Assembly: GCA_951812755.1 (NCBI GenBank) | Contig: OX638329.1 | Span: 186,001 to 250,000 of the forward strand | DNA length: 64,000 nucleotides | Reading direction: 5' to 3' | Origin: an uncultured Latescibacterota bacterium | GTDB taxonomy: Bacteria; Latescibacterota; UBA2968 | Part shown: positions 7,676 to 15,943 of the stretch, one piece after another | Layout of the letters: each line of letters starts with the position of its first letter | How positions within the stretch are numbered: the stretch's first letter is position 1 | The notes under the pieces: model-generated | Databases searched by the model: none | The model's input: only the letters and a program-made list of their open reading frames with translations | What the model was told of the DNA's origin: nothing | Position numbers and translations under genes: made by a program

Positions 7676-8122
7676 TTACGCGTCGGTTTGATTGCTTTTT
7701 GCAGCGCGAAGTTCGGATAGCAATTGCGCTCGATTTGCGCGGGAAATTTCCCGCCCCTGAATACTAACGCCCGGCGTTTCACGAGCAATCTGCCGCAGGC
7801 GATATACTGGCAGACTTTCGAGATCCGTCATGTCTGTTTCACCCGTGTTTTTCATCAATCCAAAAACATGGACGAGGTCTTCGTGTGGATTGGGAATCAC
7901 GTGATGTGCCACCAGAGTGCCCACCTGTTGTGCTGCATGCACACCTGCTTCGACCGCGGCCTGTACCGCACCAACATCGCCTAAAATACGAATCGAAATA
8001 ATACCACCTTCTATTTGTTCAACGGCAGACAACTCAACGGCCGCAGCTTTGGTTGCTGCATCGGCCGCTTCGGTAACGCCGACAAAACCCAGCGTTTCAA
8101 TGAGTCCAAGAGCAGGTTTCAT
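7676..8122 (-). CDS. Bacterial microcompartment (BMC) shell protein with C-terminal Rho_N/SAP-like extension
   Basis: 148 residues. Residues 4-90 are a BMC (Pfam PF00936-type) domain: ALGLIETLGFVG, VEQIEGGIISIRILGDVGAV, and VIPNPHEDL are typical of hexameric shell proteins of the PduA/CsoS1/EutM kind. Residues ~95-148 form an extra domain: DLESLPVYRLRQIARETPG, then REISRANRAQLLSELRAA resembles the small helical fold of Rho N-terminal or SAP domains, which bind nucleic acid or proteins. EutK and PduK are known precedents for tails on BMC domains. No enzymes of a metabolosome lie nearby. Its operon partner is the coiled-coil gene at 7336-7659. Confidence 0.9.
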   Translation of the reverse strand: MKPALGLIETLGFVGVTEAADAATKAAAVELSAVEQIEGGIISIRILGDVGAVQAAVEAGVHAAQQVGTLVAHHVIPNPHEDLVHVFGLMKNTGETDMTDLESLPVYRLRQIARETPGVSIQGREISRANRAQLLSELRAAKSNQTDA

Positions 8123-8438
8123 AGATGCTTATTTCCAAACGATGCTTATTTTCAAACAAAGAAAAACGGCTACTCAAAACGCCATGTGCGTATGAACAGC
8201 CGCCGAACAAATCTATTCAACGGTGTGTATTTTTGGCAGAGAAAATGAAAATAGTTGTGTAACCCAACGGAAGGTTCATTAGACTTGCCAATCTACTGAT
8301 GTGTTGATTTATATGGATACCGCGAGAGTCAAAAGTAACAAATTTAAGGTCGTATGTCACGCATTTTTTTATATCTGAAAGTTATTCTAATGTTATTTAT
8401 TGTAATATAGTTATACAACTTATAAAGAAGAGGTTGTG

Positions 8439-8521
8439 GTAGGAGCGGCATCCCTGCCGCGATCAAATCGGGGGGCGATGTACAACTGGTCTTAGACCAG
8501 TTCAAAGGATTTCCCTCCTAC
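8439..8521. repeat. Dispersed modular intergenic repeat (83 bp) with inverted ends
   Basis: Begins GTAGGAG and ends CTCCTAC. Inside are GCGGCATCCCTGCCGCGATC, then CGATGTACAACTGGTC, the hairpin ACTGGTCTTAGACCAGT, and GGATTTCCCTCC. The right half recurs in reverse orientation at 47767-47856, the left half at 1481-1505 and 41893-41942. The rest of the 425-bp gap 8123-8547 shows no gene. Confidence 0.8.
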
Positions 8522-8547
8522 TTTTTATGTTTACCCAATAATATATA

Positions 8548-9984
8548 TCACCATAGAAAACGGCTAAGACCCTCAGCCGTACCAAACCAGACATATCTGC
8601 CATCTCGAAGAACAACCTGTACCCGCGTGTGTGCGAGACCATCGTACATCGTGTAATGTGTCCAGAGGCGGCGCGGCACATCGAGAAGAAAGGCTCCTGC
8701 GCCCGTGGCAACCCACACCCTATTGCTATCGGCTTCAATTGAGACGCGGTCTCTCCCGCCTATCTCAGTGAGGGGATATTCGCGCCAGGTATTATCTTTC
8801 GGACGGTATCGCACGGCTGCTGATGGGGCTTCTGTGGCAAGCCACAGGTCGTCGTTGTACATCGCCAACGCGCGTACCTGGCGTTTGGCAATATTATTGG
8901 CCACAGGCCGCCAGGTGCGATCCCCTCGGGCACATTGAAAAAGACCGCTTTCAGTACCTGCCCATATATAATTGGGACCTGCAACCATAGCGTGAATAAT
9001 CGCGTATTCGCTACCCTGCACATAGTCGAGCGAGTCGGCTTTGATATCCAGCATTGCCAAACCGCGTTCCGAGCCAATCCAGAGGATGTCGTTGTCGCGT
9101 GCCAGTGCCTGCACCTGTCCCCAGCGGCGCGTATCGCGATATGTAAACCATTGACCAGTGCGTCTGTAATACCGCATCAGACCATTGTGGGTGCCAAACC
9201 ACACATTTTCGTCACCAGGTAATATCGTGACAATCTGGGGATCATCCAGACCAATAATGCGATTGGCTTCAAAATACTCCCACGTATTTGTACCAGGGCG
9301 ATATCGGGTAATGCCTCGCGCAGGTACTCGATAAGTATCTGCACCCCCAATCCACAAAACAGCGCCATCGCGTGCAATAGCAGTGACATTTTCTTCCAGC
9401 GGACCATAAGTGAGGAATGAAAGCTGACCATCGAGGAGTTCGGCCTGCCCAACGCCCAGACCCCATGTGGCGATCCAGAGGTGGCGCCACGAATCAATCA
9501 ACACGTCTGTGATAGCATAATTGCGCCGAGGACCTATGACCTGGTGGTCGTCGAGATAATAACCAAAGGGCGGAAAAACCGGTGGAATTTGGGGAACTGA
9601 CCGCGGATTGTGGAGATGTGCAGGAGGCCTACCCCCCGGCATGACGCTTTGTACACCAGTGAGCCAGCGGCCCACCCCCGAGGGCGTTTCAAACCACAGG
9701 TCGCCTGTATCGCTATCATAAGCAATTCGCTGTACCCTGTTATCGGGCAGACCATCGCGGGTTGTCAGCGGAGCCAGCCAGGACTTGGCAAACCGGTCAT
9801 AGCGGCGAATGCCCCCGGTCGTCGCCACAAAAATAACCGTCGGGCTTTCCGCTATGGAGGTGACGTAGTTCATGCTGGTAAAATTTTCCCAGCGGTCGCG
9901 GTCATAGGCGAGGGAAGGCGCGGAGAGCAGGACGGTCAGGAGCGCGATGGAAAATAGCGCTGCACGTCGGTGAATAAGAACCAT
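8548..9984 (-). CDS. Secreted beta-propeller protein (two-component-regulator-propeller type repeats)
   Basis: 478 residues. A signal peptide (hydrophobic 8-24, then SLAYDRDRW) is followed by repeated blades with the pattern 'I...D...LWIGT..GL.RYD': for example LWFETPSGVGRW, LWIATWGLGVGQ, VWFGTHNGLMRYYR, LWIGSERGLAMLD, IWAGTESGLFQC, VWFGTAEGLSRF. This is the Reg_prop propeller found in the sensor part of hybrid two-component proteins, here without any kinase, so it is probably a secreted or periplasmic binding protein. Its ATG overlaps the stop of the upstream 66-residue gene (TAATG), which implies coupled translation. Confidence 0.87.
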   Translation of the reverse strand: MVLIHRRAALFSIALLTVLLSAPSLAYDRDRWENFTSMNYVTSIAESPTVIFVATTGGIRRYDRFAKSWLAPLTTRDGLPDNRVQRIAYDSDTGDLWFETPSGVGRWLTGVQSVMPGGRPPAHLHNPRSVPQIPPVFPPFGYYLDDHQVIGPRRNYAITDVLIDSWRHLWIATWGLGVGQAELLDGQLSFLTYGPLEENVTAIARDGAVLWIGGADTYRVPARGITRYRPGTNTWEYFEANRIIGLDDPQIVTILPGDENVWFGTHNGLMRYYRRTGQWFTYRDTRRWGQVQALARDNDILWIGSERGLAMLDIKADSLDYVQGSEYAIIHAMVAGPNYIWAGTESGLFQCARGDRTWRPVANNIAKRQVRALAMYNDDLWLATEAPSAAVRYRPKDNTWREYPLTEIGGRDRVSIEADSNRVWVATGAGAFLLDVPRRLWTHYTMYDGLAHTRVQVVLRDGRYVWFGTAEGLSRFLW

Positions 9985-10184
9985 TACAACTCATCCAGAT
10001 CAATATAAGCGTCTTTATTACCTTGCTCCCGGTCCTTTTTGGCCTGATGTAAATCTTCAATAGCTTTATCGTCCAGATCAAGACCTAAAATTTCCACAAT
10101 TTCCCGAAACTCGTCCCAGGGAATAATGACCTCATGCGGATTTCCCTGTTTATCAACGACCAATTTTTCGTGAATTTCAATCAT
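9984..10184 (-). CDS. Small antitoxin-like hypothetical protein
   Basis: 66 residues: a beta-rich start (IHEKLVVDKQGNPHEVIIP), then WDEFREIVEILGLDLDD and an acidic helical end. The layout (short strands with a 'VIIPWDEF' core, then an acidic tail) is like Phd/YefM or AbrB-like antitoxins that precede a RelE toxin, but no toxin follows; the next gene is the propeller protein, overlapping by one base. AAGGG lies 9 nt upstream of the ATG. Confidence 0.6.
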   Translation of the reverse strand: MIEIHEKLVVDKQGNPHEVIIPWDEFREIVEILGLDLDDKAIEDLHQAKKDREQGNKDAYIDLDEL

Positions 10185-10199
10185 CGGAATTTCCCTTTC

Positions 10200-11360
10200 T
10201 CAAGTTTTTAACAACTGTGGAACCTCGAACATAGCCCTCACCGCCTCAAATTCGGGTATAGATGTCTTGCCATTGAGGCTGAGATCAGACAAAATGCGCC
10301 CCGTGAGCGGCCCGAACTTAAAACCATGCCCAGAAAAGCCCGCCCCGATGACCACATTGGGATTATCCGGATGGACATCGAGAATAAAGTCCTCAGTACC
10401 CGTATTGGTATAGAGACAGGTCTCCCAATCGAGAAAACGCGCAACAGGCGGAACAAATTGCTCTTTAATAAATATGCGAAGATCCTCAATCGCATCTTCT
10501 GGCATCTGCGTGGGCACATCGTCGGGATCGTCGTCAACCCCACTGACAATGTGTTTGGCCAGCTTGATCCCATCGCGCCCAAATTGCGGCAGACCGTAAT
10601 AACTTATATCGCCTTTTTGCAGAAGATAACCCCAAACTGGAAAAGCCCCGGGTTGAAATTCTTCCTGCGATCCCTCAAGTTGGAAATACCCAACGGTTTG
10701 GCGAGACACTGCAACGCGCGAGTTGAGAACCGGAAGCAACCGAGATACCCAGGGACCAGCCGTCACAATAAGGCGTTCCGTTTCAAAATCCCCCGCAGAG
10801 GTCTCAACGCGAATGGGATCTCGGGTAATATCAACGCGCTGCACAGTCGTATTTTCGCGGATCTCCCCATCCTGCCTGCGAATCAGATGGATAAGAGATT
10901 GAATCGTCTGCGCAGCAGCCACAAGTCCAGCTGTGCGGTCATAGAGAACACCAGCAGCATTGTCAAAGCGAAAAACCGGAAAGCGTTTTCGGCCCTCTTC
11001 CGGGGTGAGAGGTTCCACATCCACACCAACCTCTGTCACAGCCTCGGCATAGCTCGCGTATTTCCCCCCGGGTGGACCAAAAAAACAGCCGGGCGTGGGA
11101 TAGACGAGTTGAACCTCTGCATCGCGCTCGAGCTGGGGCCACGACTCTCTGTGTGCAATTTGCATGAGACGCACATAATCTGCATTCACATAAGCACTGC
11201 GGGTAATGCGCGAATCCCCGTGCGAACTGCCCCGTCCGTGAGCGAGTCCAAATTGTTCAATCAGCCCAATATCGCGTATCCCCTGCCGCAAGAGATGATA
11301 GCATGTACACAGGCCATTGATGCCCGCGCCGATGATGAGTGTATGATATGTAGAAGACAT
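10200..11360 (-). CDS. FAD-dependent amine oxidase, MSOX/SolA type (sarcosine or N-methyltryptophan oxidase family)
   Basis: 386 residues from ATG at 11360 (GGAG 6 nt upstream; the longer frame adds an unlikely leader). The Rossmann motif GAGINGLC is at 11-18. The signature SSHGDSRITR is at 45-54. CLYTNTGTEDF contains Cys315, the position of the cysteine that binds FAD covalently in monomeric sarcosine oxidase, and it is followed by the conserved GAGFSGHGFKF. The family oxidises secondary N-methyl amines with release of formaldehyde and H2O2; the actual substrate is unknown. Divergent from the XRE/ImmA gene at 11512. The 66-residue gene starts 15 bp downstream of its stop. Confidence 0.92.
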   Translation of the reverse strand: MSSTYHTLIIGAGINGLCTCYHLLRQGIRDIGLIEQFGLAHGRGSSHGDSRITRSAYVNADYVRLMQIAHRESWPQLERDAEVQLVYPTPGCFFGPPGGKYASYAEAVTEVGVDVEPLTPEEGRKRFPVFRFDNAAGVLYDRTAGLVAAAQTIQSLIHLIRRQDGEIRENTTVQRVDITRDPIRVETSAGDFETERLIVTAGPWVSRLLPVLNSRVAVSRQTVGYFQLEGSQEEFQPGAFPVWGYLLQKGDISYYGLPQFGRDGIKLAKHIVSGVDDDPDDVPTQMPEDAIEDLRIFIKEQFVPPVARFLDWETCLYTNTGTEDFILDVHPDNPNVVIGAGFSGHGFKFGPLTGRILSDLSLNGKTSIPEFEAVRAMFEVPQLLKT

Positions 11361-11511
11361 AGTTTTCTCCGTAAGAACCAAATGTTTATCCTCTCCAATA
11401 TACCGAAATCCAATTCGATAGCCACCTGATTTTTGGTTGTGCAACACAAAGTTTATATTTACATTTTAAGTATAAAACAGGAAACTGTAAACCACAAAGC
11501 CGAGGAACCAC

Positions 11512-12588
11512 ATGTTTGGAAAGCACCTGCAACTCGCTCGCAAAAAGGCTGGTTATTCACTGCGCGGCCTCTCTTATGCGCTGGACAGCGAAGTGACCGC
11601 ACAGGCCATTGGAAAATATGAACGCGGCGAAATGATGCCACGCTCCAGTGTGCTGATTCATCTCGCCAGCACGCTCGGCGTTTCACTGGAATATCTACTC
11701 AGCGATCGCGTTGAGACCCTCAAATTACCCGAATTTCGCAAGCACTCGGGTATGAGTGCCGGTGATCGAGCACGCGTTGAGGCGGCGGTCATTGACGGTC
11801 TGCAACGCTACTTTGCCATTGAAGAGATACTCTCAGGTGATAGCGGAGTCTCGAAGGCTCCCCGATTGGGCAACCGATGGCTGGAACACGAGGATGACGG
11901 CGAAGTTCTGGCACAGGACTTGCGCCGAAAATGGCAAATAGGGATTGATCCCATTCCCAATATGACCGCTTTGCTGGAAGATCGAGGCATCAAAGTACTC
12001 ATGATGCCCCTGCCCGATCGCGTCTCGGGACTCACCTGTTTTGTGTACAGGCCGCGGCAAAAGACCAAAGTACCGGTTATTGTTGTGAACGCGCAGATCT
12101 CGCAGGAAAGGCGACGGTTTACCCTCGCCTATGAACTCGCGCACCAGCTAATCGATAAGACCTCGCCTGTCAATCGTGAAAAGGCGTCAGATATCTTCGC
12201 AGGAGCCTTCCTGATGCCTAAAGATCATCTCATGCGCACAATAGGCGAACGGAGAAAGGCCCTCTGTTATCGGGAATTGATCCAGATCAAACGCATATAC
12301 CGGGTGAGTGTAGCAACGCTTTTGGTCCGCCTCAAGCAGGTCGGCATCATCAATCAATCGACTTTCGACTATACGTTCCGGACTGTTGCACGTGGCTGGC
12401 GGAAGAGTGAACCGGAATCGCTGAAAGGAAATCACGAAGTGCCGCAGCGGTTTGAGAGGCTTTGTTATTGGGCACTTGCAGAGAAACTCATCGATCCAGG
12501 AAAAGCTTGCGAGTTGTTGCAAAAGCCATTGGCAGACATCGAAAAAGGGCTGAAAGGACCTGCCAGTGGCAATGCGGATAGTAGTTAG
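11512..12588 (+). CDS. XRE-type HTH plus ImmA/IrrE (COG2856) regulator/antitoxin with degenerate HExxH
   Basis: 358 residues. Residues 1-65 are an XRE helix-turn-helix (HLQLARKKAGYSLRGLSYAL, KYERGEMMP). Residues ~130-280 are an ImmA/IrrE-like metallopeptidase domain. The zinc motif reads YELAH (207-211) in place of HELAH, so the first histidine ligand is lost while FAGAFLMP is kept; the domain is probably not proteolytic. GAGGA lies 5 nt upstream. The gene overlaps the PIN-domain gene by 23 bp, the arrangement of a toxin-antitoxin pair in which this protein is the antitoxin. A decayed copy of its 3' end is found at 16915. Confidence 0.88.
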   Translation: MFGKHLQLARKKAGYSLRGLSYALDSEVTAQAIGKYERGEMMPRSSVLIHLASTLGVSLEYLLSDRVETLKLPEFRKHSGMSAGDRARVEAAVIDGLQRYFAIEEILSGDSGVSKAPRLGNRWLEHEDDGEVLAQDLRRKWQIGIDPIPNMTALLEDRGIKVLMMPLPDRVSGLTCFVYRPRQKTKVPVIVVNAQISQERRRFTLAYELAHQLIDKTSPVNREKASDIFAGAFLMPKDHLMRTIGERRKALCYRELIQIKRIYRVSVATLLVRLKQVGIINQSTFDYTFRTVARGWRKSEPESLKGNHEVPQRFERLCYWALAEKLIDPGKACELLQKPLADIEKGLKGPASGNADSS

Positions 12589-13081
12589 CGATACGAGCTG
12601 CATGATCGATCTGAGGAAGGGCGGTCTTCTCGAAGCGATGTTGCAGCTCCCCTATTCGTTTGTGATGCCCGATACCCTTTTCGAGAATGAATGGCTGGGT
12701 TTGAACGCGGACGAAAAAAGGGCTTTGCTCAATCTGGGGCTTGAAGTACACACATTGCCGGGATCGCTCGTGCAACGTGCCGCCCAGTATTTCAATCAAT
12801 ATGCCAGGCTCGCGCTCAATGATTGCTTTGCGCTGGTGCTGGCTGAACAAATTGAGGACTGCGTCTTGCTGACAGGCGACGGTCTTTTGCGGAGAATCGC
12901 GGAGGAGAAAGGAATCGAAGTCCATGGCGTACTCTGGGCCACAGACGAGATGGAAGCCCAGGGGATCGTATCGGTCAAGGCTCTGCATAATGCGTTACAG
13001 CTTTTTCTTGAAGATGAACTGGTGTTCCTTCCTGCTAATGAAACGCGCTGGCGCATAAGGCGACTATCTCGACAGTTATAG
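12566..13081 (+). CDS. PIN-domain ribonuclease toxin partner of the XRE/ImmA protein
   Basis: 171 residues from GTG at 12566 (AAAGGA 7 nt upstream; an in-frame ATG at 12572 is possible). PIN-type acidic residues are Asp9 (VVSDTS), Glu40/42 (LFENEW), Asp86 (LALNDCFAL) and Asp105 (LLTGDGLLRR). PIN proteins in such operons are Mg2+-dependent RNases. It overlaps the XRE/ImmA gene by 23 bp, which supports a toxin-antitoxin pair. Its last ~20 codons have a decayed homologous copy near 16988-17050. Confidence 0.85.
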   Translation: MAMRIVVSDTSCMIDLRKGGLLEAMLQLPYSFVMPDTLFENEWLGLNADEKRALLNLGLEVHTLPGSLVQRAAQYFNQYARLALNDCFALVLAEQIEDCVLLTGDGLLRRIAEEKGIEVHGVLWATDEMEAQGIVSVKALHNALQLFLEDELVFLPANETRWRIRRLSRQL

Positions 13082-13133
13082 GATCCTCGCGCACCTCCCA
13101 ATCGCTGCCTATCACACAGAAAGGACACATTTT

Positions 13134-13298
13134 TTGGAAGCGATCGTTGAGCAGATCAACCATCGATTGAACAGTATTGACAATCGGTTTACTAACATCG
13201 AAAACCGAATCAATAGCAATTTTATGTGGCTTGTTGGCTTACTGATTACTGTTCTTATTGCCAATATCGGACGGCTACCACCATTATTTTTTCGTTGA
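13134..13298 (+). CDS. Small membrane protein, coiled coil plus one transmembrane helix
   Basis: 54 residues from a TTG start, with AAGGA 8 nt upstream. Residues 1-29 are a polar helix with the pattern VEQINHRLNSIDNRFTNIEN; residues 31-47 are one membrane helix (MWLVGLLITVLIANIG). The layout resembles many small hemolysin XhlA- or Bdr-like anchors. It follows the PIN gene by 52 bp and ends 58 bp before a terminator, so it is the third gene of that operon. Its role is unknown. Confidence 0.6.
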   Translation: MEAIVEQINHRLNSIDNRFTNIENRINSNFMWLVGLLITVLIANIGRLPPLFFR

Positions 13299-13356
13299 AT
13301 AAGCCTTAACCTTCTGCCTGTGTCGAAGCAGACAGGTTTGATGCAGTAAATTTTAA

Positions 13357-13386
13357 GGGGATCGGGTCATCCGGTCTCCTTTTTTT
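13357..13386 (+). terminator. Rho-independent terminator of the XRE/ImmA-PIN operon
   Basis: A 9-bp stem with G-T wobbles (GGGGATCGG at 13357-13365 with CCGGTCTCC at 13371-13379) and a 5-nt loop is followed by seven T (13380-13386). Confidence 0.8.
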
Positions 13387-13426
13387 ATTGGAATGCTGGC
13401 GACTCTGATTAAATGATCAGGGTAAA

Positions 13427-13588
13427 TTATTTGAGTGGGCTGATTATCCACAATACCAATGAGCCTAAAACAAATACGATAAAGAATGCACCCACAGTCC
13501 CAACGGAAAAATCTGTAATCATTGAATAGCCGAACATACAGATAAAAGCAATTATCATCAGTCTCACAATCCATAATATCTCTGCCAT
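13427..13588 (-). CDS. Small two-helix membrane protein
   Basis: 53 residues from ATG at 13588, with GGAG 7 nt upstream. Two hydrophobic segments (about 4-22 and 31-50) flank YSMITDF; the ending is IISPLK. It reads convergently with the XRE/ImmA-PIN operon. A different minus-strand frame over the same bases is longer but begins without a ribosome site and lacks such composition. Function unknown. Confidence 0.6.
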   Translation of the reverse strand: MAEILWIVRLMIIAFICMFGYSMITDFSVGTVGAFFIVFVLGSLVLWIISPLK

Positions 13589-13659
13589 TGGTTATCTCCT
13601 GTGCTTTACGGCCCCGCCAAATTTATTTGCGCTGTCTATAATATAAATCAAGTTGTGAC

Positions 13660-13745
13660 CTAAAAGATTGCAAAATAGGGCCGCATCACGTTGTTCATCC
13701 GATAGATGTGCAAAATGCCAGAGGTCATCAAGCAAGCCTTTGCTG
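13660..13745 (-). pseudogene. Remnant of an abiEi antitoxin gene (C-terminal end)
   Basis: On the minus strand the last codons read IYRMNNVMRPYFAIF then stop. The intact AbiEi at 19685-20287 ends ICRMTNVMRSYMEAIV. DNA similarity is high over about 65 bp (both contain GACCGCATCACGTTG/GGCCGCATCACGTTG and AGAGGTCATC). Nothing of the rest of the gene remains, so this is a decayed second AbiE copy. The gap up to 13960 shows no gene. Confidence 0.75.
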
Positions 13746-13960
13746 GTGAGGACAGCACGTTGACAAAACACACTGAATTGGATACAATATTTCTATCACC
13801 AAACACATAAAATATCTTAAAGATTTTTGTGATTATCAAAAGCCCTGACGGACAAATTTTCTTCAAGAGAGTTTGGTGACAACCGCTGGGACTTTTTTTA
13901 TACAGAGATGGTAATTGCCTGGCAGTGCCACCGTCAAAATCAAAAGGAGACGCAACGAAA

Positions 13961-15763
13961 ATGGATAGTGAAATGGTCTGGATCGATGAAGGAGCTGTAT
14001 TGGACGACGCGGGAAATCTGATAATGACGACGTACATTGATCTGCGGGAAGAAGGCAACAGGACTCCCATCCCGGCACTGGTTAAAGGATGTAAGCGGGA
14101 ACATGCGCTCGAGGATGGAAAAACTATACTCATCTCGAAGCCGGCACGGTTTCGAGAGTACGGCGGGGAATTGATTCGGGACGTACAAGAGGGGTTGGCG
14201 AAAGAAGAGACCACCGTGACTGTGACCAAGGAGACAGCAGCCCAAGCGGCGAGGCAACGCGCGGTCGCGGACATTAACGAAGCCCACGAGATCTTGAACA
14301 CGGGGGTGCGAAGAGTATACAGGGAGAGCCACAGCAGTTGGAACACGAAAAGCAAGAACCTCGCATATGGCAACGAGTGGTGGGTTTTTTGTACAGCGAT
14401 AAAACCAGAAGACGAAGAATGGGAGGCCTGGAGAGCCACGCTCGACGAGGAATACGATCATGTATCGGAAATCGGTCAACCGGCGAAGTTCGCGCAAGCG
14501 TTGGGGCGCATGGTGACGGAACAAATCGGCCCGCAGGGAAAAGAAGCGTCGATAAAAAACACGACCAAGGACATGGAAGGTCCGCAAACGAAGCACAAGT
14601 TCCAATGGGTCATACATGGACCAGTTGTATACACGGACCGGGTATATGACACGCTCACGCGTGATTGCGATGTAAGGACGGGACTGGCGGCTTCCATATT
14701 CACGAAAAGTACAAAGTACGCGGAGCAACGCGAGTATCGGTTTGCGGTTCTGACTGAAGGGTCTGATGAAGAAACTGTCATGCTCCGAATTTCGGGCATG
14801 ATGAGAGATGCGTTGAAGCGGACTGAGAAGGGCCTTATACGCACCGCACCACCGCCAGCGGAAACAGCCGGGGACGACCAGAGTAAGCCATTGCCACGGA
14901 TGAATGAAACCAAAGCGCCGATTTCCGAGTGGACCACCGTGACGGAACGGCTGACGGAGTGGGAGGAGAGACGCTCGGAGACAAGAACTTCGGACGGTCA
15001 GGTGGAGTCTTCAGACAGCGAACGCCTGGAACATGTTAGGGAAAGGACCATTACGCAGGACCATGAACTGGTAGATGGAGATTCGCAGAGGAGGCTACGC
15101 ACGGATCGAGATGATGGGACAGCAGAGGAGCCTCCGGTGCCTGCTCAGCAGGTGCCGCGGAAACAGGATCGGGAACATAGCGACGAAGAAGCTGTGCAAG
15201 AGCTTGCCATGGAAGAACGCGACTGGAATGGCGGACGCCAAGAAGATAACGATAGACCCGTTATAATACACGGCGGGACAGGCCGTACCTACAAGTCGTT
15301 TGAAGAAATGTTTAACGATCCAGCCGCCCCTGATAGCCCAGTGAAGGAGACCTGGCAAGAGAAGGCGTGTAGCCCGGAGGAAATTACAAGAACCTATGCC
15401 GCGGTTGAAACCCTGGCGATGAAAATTACTCGAGTGAGAATGGAAAACCGGCAGGATGCGGCAAGCGCGTGCTGGCATGCAATGCAATGTATCCGCAACA
15501 TCTACGCACGGCTGGGTGATATCGTGGAGAGCGTCTGGATAGAGCGAGAAAGATTCGTCGTCATTCGCCTCAAGGACTCGGAAGAATTGAATGCGACAGG
15601 GCGAATCGTTATTGCGCCAAGCGGAGCATACGCCTACTTCCTTCTACTCCCGTACAGGGGAACCTCAAGTGATGGGGGGGTGGAGTGGGGTACGAAGTTC
15701 TTCCCAATGGGCGATGAAGTCGAAACCTTCGAGACGTTCGGATGGCCTGGCAAGACAAGCTGA
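13961..15763 (+). CDS. Uncharacterised 600-residue protein, paralogue A (possible DUF2971-like core)
   Basis: Starts at ATG 13961 (AAAGGAGA 10 nt upstream). Residues ~110-285 hold a core shared with the gene at 15944: YGNEWWVFCTAI (136-147), DEEYDHV (162-168), HGPVVYTD (219-226) and FTKSTKYAEQREYRFA (247-262). The last motif, an F-T-K followed by Y..Q/E.EYRF, is like the C-terminal signature of DUF2971-type proteins; that is an impression, not a search result. Residues ~290-460 are acidic, low-complexity linker; the last ~130 form a second domain (ENRQDAASACWHAMQCIRNI, then strands and YAYFLLLPYRG). No membrane or catalytic motif was recognised. It lies between decayed toxin-antitoxin genes. 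Confidence 0.8.
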   Translation: MDSEMVWIDEGAVLDDAGNLIMTTYIDLREEGNRTPIPALVKGCKREHALEDGKTILISKPARFREYGGELIRDVQEGLAKEETTVTVTKETAAQAARQRAVADINEAHEILNTGVRRVYRESHSSWNTKSKNLAYGNEWWVFCTAIKPEDEEWEAWRATLDEEYDHVSEIGQPAKFAQALGRMVTEQIGPQGKEASIKNTTKDMEGPQTKHKFQWVIHGPVVYTDRVYDTLTRDCDVRTGLAASIFTKSTKYAEQREYRFAVLTEGSDEETVMLRISGMMRDALKRTEKGLIRTAPPPAETAGDDQSKPLPRMNETKAPISEWTTVTERLTEWEERRSETRTSDGQVESSDSERLEHVRERTITQDHELVDGDSQRRLRTDRDDGTAEEPPVPAQQVPRKQDREHSDEEAVQELAMEERDWNGGRQEDNDRPVIIHGGTGRTYKSFEEMFNDPAAPDSPVKETWQEKACSPEEITRTYAAVETLAMKITRVRMENRQDAASACWHAMQCIRNIYARLGDIVESVWIERERFVVIRLKDSEELNATGRIVIAPSGAYAYFLLLPYRGTSSDGGVEWGTKFFPMGDEVETFETFGWPGKTS

Positions 15764-15943
15764 CACAGTGTTTCCCATCGGTGCCAACCAATGCGCGACT
15801 CGCTTAGCGACATCCAAAGCCGATCAGACCCTGACCGAGTAATGATTGGTTAGAGGCAGGGACTCGCGGCATGGCTAACGGTTTCGAGACTTGCCGCTTT
15901 GGGTGATTCCACAAGCGAAATATAGACTATCTGATAATCCTCA

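Noticed and set aside
9984-10184. Complete toxin-antitoxin pair with the propeller gene as toxin
   Set aside because: The downstream protein has a signal peptide and a 450-residue propeller, unlike any toxin; the overlap alone is not evidence.
13353-13574. A 73-residue minus-strand frame
   Set aside because: The overlapping 53-residue frame (13427-13588) has a proper ribosome site and clear membrane helices; the longer one does not.
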